Source: Sodalis glossinidius str. 'morsitans' (lineage in GTDB: Bacteria > Pseudomonadota > Gammaproteobacteria > Enterobacterales > Enterobacteriaceae). Taken from it: a DNA stretch of 64,000 nt. Below, one piece after another: positions 57,733 to 64,000 of the stretch. Positions within the stretch are counted from its first letter, which is position 1. Every line of letters begins with the position of its first letter. The DNA is taken from NCBI RefSeq assembly GCF_000010085.1, contig NC_007712.1, forward strand, positions 2,232,001-2,296,000, in the 5' to 3' direction. The notes under the pieces were generated by a model, which saw only the letters and a program-made list of their open reading frames with translations, searched no databases and was not told where the DNA came from. A program made the position numbers and the translations under genes.

Positions 57733-58029
57733 TCAGAAGACCTTTTTGTAGGGCTTGACCTGAACGGTCGCATACACGCCGGCGGCGACATAGGGATCGG
57801 CTTCGGCCCAGGCCTGCGCCGCTTCAAGGGAGTCGAATTCGGCGATGACCGTTGAACCGTTGAAGCCCGCCGCGCCGGGATCATTGCTGTCTATGGCGGG
57901 CGTGGAGCCGGCCGTAAGCAGGCGGCCCTGATCACGTAGCAGCTGGAGACGCGCTAGATGAGTAGGGCGAACCGACAGGCGCTTTTCTAACGAATCGGCC
58001 ACGTCTTCGGCATAGATGACATAGAGCAC
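57733..58029 (-). CDS. yciI: YciI family protein
   Basis: A 98-residue dimeric alpha/beta-barrel protein (same length as E. coli). LEKRLSVRPTHLARLQLLRD includes the conserved His, and DSNDPGAAGFNGSTVIAEFD the conserved Asp; DPYVAAGVYATVQVKPYKKV at the end. Start is GTG 58029 with GGGAG seven bases upstream, although the frame is open to 58119. Biochemical role not established. Divergent from tonB as in E. coli. Intact. Confidence 0.95.
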   Translation of the reverse strand: MLYVIYAEDVADSLEKRLSVRPTHLARLQLLRDQGRLLTAGSTPAIDSNDPGAAGFNGSTVIAEFDSLEAAQAWAEADPYVAAGVYATVQVKPYKKVF

Positions 58030-58304
58030 GGTAAAACTCCCAACCTGGAATGAGTAAAAGTAATTCACGTTATGATATTGCACCCTGTAGCGCAACGAAA
58101 AGTTACGCAGCCGGGACATGTTAAAGGGGGGCAGGCGGCGGGCGCCGACATATGAGCGCTGAGACAGTGGCCCGTAAGCGAAAGGTCCGGCGCGCCTGCC
58201 CTCTGACAGATAAATGCGCTAAACGATAAAGAGATCGCCGTCAGTTATTGAATATGATTGCTATTTGCATTTAAACTTTTCCCTCATCCACGACCTCCAA
58301 TGAT

Positions 58305-59000
58305 ATGGCGTTAACTATTTTGAATCAGACCCGTCGCTTTTCCTGGCCGTTTATTGCCTCTGCCGGATTACACGCCTCTTTGGTCGCAGGATTACTCTAT
58401 GCCACGGTCCCGCCGATAAGTTTACCCTCAGCTGTCGAGCAGCCCATGACCGTGATGCTGGTGGCGCCTGAGCCGCAGCAACCGCCGCAGCCTGTCCAAC
58501 CCGAGCCGGAAGTCGAGCCGCAACCCATCCCGGAGCCGGAACCGCCTGCACCGGTGCAATTGCCTAAACTCGCGCCGAAACCCAAACCTGAACGGCACCG
58601 TGAAATCAAACCACAGCCGCCGAAACCCGTGACGCGTCCGGCGATGCCCGCCCCCAGTGCGCCGTCGGTTCGTCCGACAACCGCGCCGGTTACCAGCGCC
58701 CCGGCGAGCAGCAGTGTGAAAAGCGAGAGTAATTCGCCGCGGGCCATGCAGCGTACCAACCCCATTTATCCCCCGCGGGCAAAGGTGTTGGGCATTGAGG
58801 GCCGCGTGAGTGTGATGTTCGACGTCAATGCCGAGGGTCGGGTGGAGAACGTGCGGGTGCTATCGGCTCAGCCACGTAACATGTTCGAGCGCGATATCCG
58901 TTTAGCCATGCGTCGCTGGACTTATGAGCCGGGCAAGCCGGCAACCAATTTGACGGTCAATTTCAAATTCGACCTTGAGGGCGTCAGCAGCGGCGAATAG
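58305..59000 (+). CDS. tonB: TonB energy-transducing protein
   Basis: A 231-residue protein coupling ExbBD proton motive force to outer-membrane receptors. N-terminal anchor FIASAGLHASLVAGLLYATV with the conserved Ser/His; Pro-rich periplasmic spacer (EPQPIPEPEPPAPVQLPKL, KPKPERHREIKPQPPK); C-terminal domain NPIYPPRAKVLGIEGRVSVM with the YP motif and MRRWTYEPGKPATNL. An AT-rich stretch at 58245-58270 loosely resembles a Fur box. The ribosome site is weak. Intact. Confidence 0.95.
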   Translation: MALTILNQTRRFSWPFIASAGLHASLVAGLLYATVPPISLPSAVEQPMTVMLVAPEPQQPPQPVQPEPEVEPQPIPEPEPPAPVQLPKLAPKPKPERHREIKPQPPKPVTRPAMPAPSAPSVRPTTAPVTSAPASSSVKSESNSPRAMQRTNPIYPPRAKVLGIEGRVSVMFDVNAEGRVENVRVLSAQPRNMFERDIRLAMRRWTYEPGKPATNLTVNFKFDLEGVSSGE

Positions 59001-59454
59001 CGGCGCAAAACCGCTGCCCGTTGAGCACCTTAGTCCGCAGCGCTGACGCCGGTCCGGCGGCAGCGGGTGAGGTTTACCGTCATTATCCACCACGACGTAC
59101 GTAAACACCGCCTCGGTCGCCCGGTAGCGTTGGCCGATGGGCTCCGAAGACACTTTCTTCACCCATACCTCAATATTGATGTGATGGTCAGCGAGCTGTT
59201 GCCGGTTTTCAGGCACTTAGCATAGCAACAAATGACATCTCCCACCGCGACCGGTTTCAGGAATGTCATGCCGTGTCGACGCGCACCGTCACTACCCGAC
59301 CCTGAGCCAGCTCTTTCGCCAGAATAGCGCCGCCGATATCCATTTGCGACATCAGCCAGCCGCCAAAAATATCGCCGTTGGCATTGGTGTCAGCCGGCAT
59401 TGCCAGCGTACGCAGCACTATCTCGCCACTATTCGTCATCTCTTCGTTCATCAT
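58902..59454 (-). pseudogene. yciA: yciA pseudogene (acyl-CoA thioesterase)
   Basis: The start at 59454 reads EIVLRTLAMPADTNANGDIF and GGWLMSQMDIGGAILAKEL (hot-dog fold with catalytic Asp). Two extra bases (AC) near 59275 shift into MTFLKPVAVGDVICCYAKCL; another two-base insertion near 59190 shifts again to NIEVWVKKVSSEPIGQRYRA. The last frame has no early stop and runs 99 bases into the end of tonB on the opposite strand. E. coli YciA (132 residues) hydrolyses a broad range of acyl-CoAs. Confidence 0.93.
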
Positions 59455-59492
59455 TACTCCCGTTTAACTACACCCGCGCTGAAGGCGCAGGA

Positions 59493-60023
59493 TTAATGGG
59501 TATTATTATAGCGGTAGATATAAATGCCGCTGAGCAGCGTAAAGACCAACGTCAGGCCGGTGAGGCCGAAAACCTTAAAATTGACCCACACGCTCTGCGG
59601 CAGCCAGAAAGCGATATAAATGTTCGCCGCGCCGCAGGCCAGGAAGAAAAGCGCCCAGGCAATATTCAAGTTGTTCCAGACTCGGGCAGGGAGATGGATC
59701 TCTTTATCCAGCATACGCTGGATAAGCGGCTTGCCGAATACAAATTGGCTAATCAGCAGCGCTGCGGCAAACAGCGAATAAATCACCGTCACCTTCCACT
59801 TGATAAATTCCGCGTTGTGGTAATAAAGCGTCAGCGAGCCGAAGATCGCCACCAGTACGAAGGTAATCAGGGCGACTTTTTCGACCTTGCGATAGCGCAG
59901 CCAGGTGTAAACCAATACCAGCGCAGAGGCAACGATTAACGCGCCGGATGCGTAGTAAATGTCGTAGAGATTATAGACGATAAAAAACACCACCAAGGGC
60001 AAAAAATCCAGAAACTGCTTCAT
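59493..60023 (-). CDS. yciB: Inner-membrane protein YciB (septation/IspZ family)
   Basis: A 176-residue, five-segment inner-membrane protein: KQFLDFLPLVVFFIVYNLYD, KVALITFVLVAIFGSLTLYY, NNLNIAWALFFLACGAANIY and FWLPQSVWVNFKVFGLTGLT. In E. coli YciB interacts with cell elongation and division components. ATG 60023 chosen from the family N-terminus MKQFLDF. The next gene, yciC, lies 37 bp upstream on the same strand. Intact. Confidence 0.96.
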   Translation of the reverse strand: MKQFLDFLPLVVFFIVYNLYDIYYASGALIVASALVLVYTWLRYRKVEKVALITFVLVAIFGSLTLYYHNAEFIKWKVTVIYSLFAAALLISQFVFGKPLIQRMLDKEIHLPARVWNNLNIAWALFFLACGAANIYIAFWLPQSVWVNFKVFGLTGLTLVFTLLSGIYIYRYNNTH

Positions 60024-60060
60024 AACAAAATCCACCGGTAAAGAGGGTAAACGACGTCCA

Positions 60061-60813
60061 TCAGGCCTGCCGCAGCAGCATATACAGACGATAAAGATAG
60101 ATTAGTAGCAGGGCGGAAATCAGATTGCTCAATCCATTCAATAATACCACCGCCACCAACGATGACACCAGAGTGAACTGAGTGGCCAGCAGTAAAACCG
60201 CCGCCTTCGCTAGTAGCCAGAACAAGACCGCCGGCGCCAACAGACGAAGATTGGCAAACGCCAGACTGGAGCTCTGGCGCATTGATTTGATAGCGCCCAG
60301 ATCGTCACTGGTGGCGATGACCGGCGCCAGGCTAAAGGCGATGGCCAGCAGGATTCCCGGTACGATAATCAACAGCAGTCCCAGTTGTACCAGCAGCGTA
60401 GTAAGAAAGATAAGCAGCAACAGGCGCGGCAACAGCGGCGCCGACAGGCCGATGGCGCGCAATACGCTGACGGGCTGGCGGTTGGACACTTGGCGGATCA
60501 TGGTCAGCAGCCCGCCGGCTAAAAGCACATTGCCGACCAGACCCGCCAGAGTGCCGGCGGCGGAAGCTTTCAGCAATACCCGTTGCTGTTCCACTGACAT
60601 CTGCTGTACCAGCTGTTGCAGACTCATCTCGGCGGTATCGCCGAGATGAGTACCGTCGCTCAGGGTCATCAGTTGCTCACTTCCCGGCGACAGCGCATGG
60701 CCCAGCACGACGCTTATCAGCGCCGTCAACAGCGCCAACAGCAGGATACTGGCAAACTGATTACGGAAAAAATTCAGCATGTCGCGGTACAGGGTACTTG
60801 CCATAATTGGCAT
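60061..60813 (-). CDS. yciC: YciC, UPF0259 inner-membrane protein
   Basis: A 250-residue multi-pass membrane protein (E. coli 247). QFASILLLALLTALISVVLG, LLLLIFLTTLLVQLGLLLII and LISALLLIYLYRLYMLLRQA are membrane segments; GLVGNVLLAGGLLTMI in the centre. Start 60813 has AAGGAG five bases upstream. Transcribed with yciB. Linked in E. coli to membrane integrity with YciB. Intact. Confidence 0.95.
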   Translation of the reverse strand: MPIMASTLYRDMLNFFRNQFASILLLALLTALISVVLGHALSPGSEQLMTLSDGTHLGDTAEMSLQQLVQQMSVEQQRVLLKASAAGTLAGLVGNVLLAGGLLTMIRQVSNRQPVSVLRAIGLSAPLLPRLLLLIFLTTLLVQLGLLLIIVPGILLAIAFSLAPVIATSDDLGAIKSMRQSSSLAFANLRLLAPAVLFWLLAKAAVLLLATQFTLVSSLVAVVLLNGLSNLISALLLIYLYRLYMLLRQA

Positions 60814-60867
60814 GGGGGCTCCTTGGTAAAACAATCAACGATTAGGCTAGCCCGCTATTCTACCCTG

Positions 60868-61263
60868 TTAATCCACGGCTTGGCACCCTAATGCATCATC
60901 CGGGGGCGAGCGCGGCACGATAATCCCCTGCGCCATCGTTCGCGCCAGCGGCGGCAGGCCATAATGCGCCCGGGCGCGATCGCAGGCGGCGTTTGCCCGG
61001 CCGTCTTCGCTGCTCATCTGGAATTCCCGACAGGGGGAAGGACGGGAGGCATAGAGTGTGCAGCTGACGCGCTTGCCGATTTGGCCTTGCAGCGCGGGAG
61101 GCTCGTTGGTGCCCGACATACAGCGTAAGAATGGGGTGAGCGGTTCCGTTAACGCCGCCGGCACCTGGCCTGCGCCGTCATCCGCCTCGGCCCAGTAAAA
61201 AGACACGCGAAAAAAGGCGCAGCAAGCGCTGCAGGACAGGTAGGGATTGCCATCACCGCTCAT
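60868..61263 (-). CDS. YkgJ-like Cys-rich metal-chelating family protein
   Basis: A 131-residue protein with the CxxCCxxF motif of the YkgJ/zinc- or iron-chelating family: PYLSCSACCAFFRVSFYWAE, then LTPFLRCMSGTN, GKRVSCTLYASRPSPCREF and NAACDRARAHYGLPPL. The Cys arrangement predicts one metal site. Upstream of yciC in the same direction, with only 54 bp between. Function not established. Intact. Confidence 0.85.
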   Translation of the reverse strand: MSGDGNPYLSCSACCAFFRVSFYWAEADDGAGQVPAALTEPLTPFLRCMSGTNEPPALQGQIGKRVSCTLYASRPSPCREFQMSSEDGRANAACDRARAHYGLPPLARTMAQGIIVPRSPPDDALGCQAVD

Positions 61264-61388
61264 GCTGTTATCCCACCGACGCTACGGCGTCGAAGCTGAA
61301 CCGACACTCCCCGAAAACTACCCAGCCGGAAGCCGGAAAACAACAGAAATGAGTTATCACCGCTTTTTTTGCTGTTGTTGCCATTCGG

Positions 61389-61402
61389 TTGATATGGATC
61401 AA
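61389..61402. promoter_or_regulatory. FNR binding site upstream of ompW
   Basis: A perfect TTGAT-N4-ATCAA palindrome about 140 bases before the ompW ATG. E. coli ompW is oxygen-regulated by FNR. The neighbouring ykgJ-like gene on the other strand could also be affected. Confidence 0.75.
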
Positions 61403-61542
61403 CCTGTAAATAGTAAGGGAATTGATATAACACTGGCTATCAATGTGACACATCAATTTGCCTCTACACCACCGTTAGCCCGGATGGTGACAAGGATCAA
61501 ATTTACCCCTTAACGGTAAGCACAACAGCAATGGAGCAGGGC

Positions 61543-62064
61543 ATGAAAACAACGCTTTTGGCCGCCTCGGTGGACGCTATTTTTTCAGTCAACCCGTATT
61601 CGCCATCAGGCCGGCGACTTTATCGCCCGTGCCGGCAGCATTACCGTCCGGCCCAGCGAGAGTTCGGATGATGTGCTGGGATTGGGCGAGTTCAACGTCA
61701 GCAACAACACGCAACTGGGGCTGACCTTTGGCTATATGATCACCGACAATATCGGCGTTGAATTGTTGGCGGCGACGCCGTTCAGTCACCGCGTCGGGCT
61801 TAACAGCACCGGTAATATCGCTAAAGTTAAACAACTGCCGCCCAGCCTGATGGCGTAACACTATTTTGGCGATGCCCAGGATAAGCTGTGGCCTTATATC
61901 GGCATCGACGTCAACTACACCACCTTTTATGACGCCTATTTTAACCAGAAGGGCCAAGATCTCGGCTTGACCGATTTGAGCGTGAAGAATTCCTGGGGTC
62001 TAGCCGGGCAGGCGGGGCTGGATTATAACGTCAGCGAGAACTGGCTGATTAATATGTCGGTGTG
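61543..62064 (+). pseudogene. ompW: ompW pseudogene (8-stranded outer-membrane porin)
   Basis: ATG 61543 gives MKTTLLAASV, then a frameshift near 61580; the other frame continues HQAGDFIARAGSITVRPSES, NNTQLGLTFGYMITDNIGVE, LLAATPFSHRVGLNSTGNIA and LPPSLMA followed by TAA 61856-61858 where relatives have Gln. It then reads HYFGDAQDKLWPYIGIDVNY and ENWLINMSV and ends abruptly at about 62064, missing the last roughly 45 residues. The cut coincides with the start of low-GC island sequence, so island insertion probably severed it. In E. coli ompW follows yciC, as here. Confidence 0.93.
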
Positions 62065-62259
62065 ACATATAAAATTCAATTTCATAAGTACTCATAGTCT
62101 TTCAAAAATATGACAACTCGCTAATTTCAAGCCCATAGCGCCCTCAGTTAATTGCATGTACTTTCATAAAATTGCAAGATTACGTTGTACCCTATTGTGT
62201 ACCCATAAAAATATGGGTACACATAGATGTCAAATCTTCTATTGCAAAAGGTTAGCTGT

Positions 62260-63523
62260 ATGGGGAATTTAACTGACTTACAGATTAGATCATGGCTTAA
62301 GAAGGAAGAGCGATTTGAAGGTAGGTCTGATGGTGGAGAACTATACTTGAGGTATCGAACAAGTGACAAAAAACCAACATGGCGCTTTCGATATAGGATG
62401 CTAGGAAAATGGCGTGTAGTTTGCCTAGGAAACTACCCTGATGTAACCTTATCCAAGGCTAGGGAAGTGGCTAGGGAGCTATCAGCCCGTGTTGCACTCG
62501 GTTTTGATGTGGCAGAAAAAAAGAAGGAACGAAAAGCTGGATTTTTGGCGAAATTAAATGAGGATAATAATGAAAAGACTGTGGCTGATATTGCTAATTC
62601 TTTTTATGAGCAGTTAATTTTGCCAAGGCATAAACGGCCATAACAAATACGACATAATATTGATAAGGATATTATACCTAAGTTGGGGAAATTAAAGTTA
62701 AAAAAAGTCACAGCTTCCGATATTGATAATATGATAAAATCTATTGTTGCTAGAGGTGCTCCAGCTCCAGCTCCAGCTCCAGCTCCAGCTCCAGCTCCAG
62801 CTCCAGCTAATGATGTATTATCTTTAATTAAAAGAATTTTTAGCTATGCAATACGCCACCGCTATATGGAAAATAATCCTGCAATTTCTTTTGGCTGTTA
62901 GGATGCTGGTGGACAAGAGAAGAGGAGGAAAAGATGGTTAACATGTGATGAGTTGAAGTGTTTTTTTGAAACAATGAAATCTATAGATAGCTTCAATAAA
63001 CAGAATGAACTAACTATAAAATTATTACTAGCTCTTTGCTGTCGAAAAATGGAATTATGTGCTGCAAAGTGGGATGAATTCGACTTTGAATGTGTGATAT
63101 GGCATCTTCCAAAGAAGAGAACAAAAACAGGTGAAGGAATAGATATATCATTATCTGAGCCTGTACTGGAGTGGCTGAGAGAACTTAAAGGTTTTTCATA
63201 TAATAGCCAATGGATACTGCCGGCACGAGCAGTAAGAGAATGCATTTGCAATGCATATTTCAGAATGCACTATTAATGTTGCTTTATCAAAAGTTCGCAG
63301 TAATATGCCCCCCGACATTTTGCCATTTACAGTTCATGATTTTCGACGTACATCGAGAACTCATCTAGCAGCTTTGGGTATTGATCCCATCGTGGCAGAA
63401 CGCTGCCTTAACCACACCATCAAAGGTATTGAAGGAATCTATAATCGTCATCAATACTTAAATGAGAGAAGGGTAGCTTTGGAAAAATGGTCAGAGCTGT
63501 TGGTGTCATTAGAAAACGGCTAG
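62260..63523 (+). pseudogene. P4-type tyrosine integrase, multiply broken
   Basis: The N-terminal arm-binding domain starts LTDLQIRSWLKKEERFEGRS with DGGELYLRYR and LGNYPDVTLSKAREVARELS. TAA at 62641-62643 interrupts the frame, which continues KDIIPKLGKLKLKKVTASDI. An (Ala-Pro)8 expansion follows, then FSYAIRHRYMENNPAISFGC and TAG 62899-62901. The catalytic domain has LCCRKMELCAAKWDEFDFE (first Arg), a frameshift near 63245, then VHDFRRTSRTHLAALGIDP, LNHTIKGIEGIYNRHQYLNE with His and Tyr. About 420 codons, the normal size. Two nonsense codons and a frameshift mean the island can no longer excise by itself. Confidence 0.9.
62758..62808 (+). repeat. Hexanucleotide tandem repeat GCT(CCAGCT)8
   Basis: Eight perfect CCAGCT units after GCT encode alternating Ala-Pro in the integrase linker, where relatives have a short GAP-like turn. 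The perfect repeats indicate recent slippage. Confidence 0.95.
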
Positions 63524-63564
63524 GGCCAGCATTATTATATATGATTAATTAAAGGTATGATGAT

Positions 63565-64000
63565 ATGAATACCAAAAAGCTTGAGTTATGGGTTAATATA
63601 CCGGCAATGTAGTACTACTCTATCGAGAAAGCTGCAAAGCTTCTATCATGTAATATTGATGATATTCTCCATTTTGGGTCTGTTGGCACGATAAATCTAG
63701 GTATTTATTTAGATGAACATGACTGCACATTGAAAGTGCTTAGGGGAAATGAAAATCTAGTAGATTTATTTTGTTCTCCAGAAATTGATGAGTATCTAAC
63801 TATAATTCATTTAATTTTTCATGTGAATGAAAATGATGATGGATATGAAGTGGAAGAGGATGAAATGTATTTTCTATTACGTGGTACGACAAGGAGATTT
63901 TGGGAAATAGACTTGTGTAGTTTAATGAATCTAGAGTTTGGACGTGAAAGACTAATGGAATATGTTGGCCTATTTCCTTTTTTGAAACAAGAATTTAAAA
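63565..64000 (+). pseudogene. Unknown island protein, amber at codon 16, runs off the window
   Basis: ATG 63565 with AAAGG upstream: MNTKKLELWVNIPAM, TAG 63610-63612, then the same frame stays open to the window end with YYSIEKAAKLLSCNIDDILH, a helix-turn-helix-like stretch that often opens island-borne regulators or effectors. About 145 codons are visible and the composition is AT-rich. The open frame after the stop suggests a point nonsense mutation. Function not recognised. Confidence 0.55.

Larger units (their letters stand above)
62065..64000 (+). mobile_element. Left end of a low-GC integrative island (P4-type integrase)
   Basis: GC drops sharply at about 62065, where ompW stops in mid-gene. 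The first gene is a P4-type integrase, followed by an unknown AT-rich ORF running off the window. No direct repeat could be checked because the right end is outside. About 160 bases (62065-62225) before the integrase hold no gene and probably contain the attachment site. Confidence 0.7.

Noticed and set aside
58245..58270. Fur box upstream of tonB
   Set aside because: Only about 11 of 19 positions fit the consensus; too weak to list as a site although regulation by Fur would be expected.

Overview
The window is a piece of an enterobacterial chromosome in an advanced state of gene decay. Gene content and order follow Escherichia coli block by block, but about half of the recognisable genes carry frameshifts, nonsense codons or deletions. 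Moderately high GC in the backbone, low-GC foreign patches, degraded IS903-type and IS256-type elements, and close E. coli synteny together suggest a recently host-restricted insect symbiont of the Sodalis group (close to Sodalis glossinidius). That identification is my inference from content; I made no database comparison.

Left block (1-13.4 kb): a 5' portion of the K+/H+ antiporter gene cvrA, an IS256 transposase scrap, then the E. coli yeaH-yeaG-mipA-yeaE-yeaD-gapA-msrB-yeaC cluster, followed by pncA and sppA. yeaH, yeaG, yeaD, gapA, msrB, yeaC and sppA look intact. mipA, yeaE and pncA are broken, and ansA is missing.

Prophage (13463-29086): a 15.6 kb decayed contractile-tailed prophage lies between the divergent genes sppA and ydjA, bounded by an exact 21-bp direct repeat that I interpret as attL/attR. 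It holds a truncated integrase, an IS903-like element at a deletion scar, small early genes, a truncated AIPR-family (abortive infection) gene, capsid and tail/baseplate genes mostly broken by frameshifts, a tail fibre, an intact O-acyltransferase (probable serotype-conversion cargo), an Rpn nuclease remnant, and an immunity region with a BRO-type antirepressor preceded by an Ash-like 24-codon ORF, an intrinsic terminator and C4-like complementary motifs.

Middle block (29-48 kb): ydjA and topB (selD absent between them), a TA-flanked MITE-like repeat, nudG (broken) overlapping xthA, a damaged tRNA-Tyr, purU, ychJ, rssB (amber plus frameshift), galU, ugd and a UDP-glucuronate 4-epimerase gene (together a UDP-sugar supply module), hns, tdk (broken), adhE, and a second IS903-like copy with a perfect 9-bp target duplication.

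Right block (48-62 kb): oppABCDF, yciU (frameshifted), cls, yciY, a small exported Ser/Thr-rich protein gene (frameshifted), yciI, tonB, yciA (broken), yciB, yciC, a ykgJ-like gene and a broken ompW that still has a perfect FNR site upstream. From about 62.06 kb a low-GC integrative island begins with a degraded P4-type integrase carrying an (Ala-Pro)8 hexanucleotide expansion, and runs off the window.

Overall, glycolysis/fermentation (gapA, adhE), peptide uptake (opp), envelope (cls, tonB, yciB, yciC) and UDP-sugar genes are retained. NAD salvage (pncA), thymidine salvage (tdk), the sigma-S adaptor (rssB), selenophosphate synthesis (selD, at this locus) and several outer-membrane functions (mipA, ompW) have been lost.
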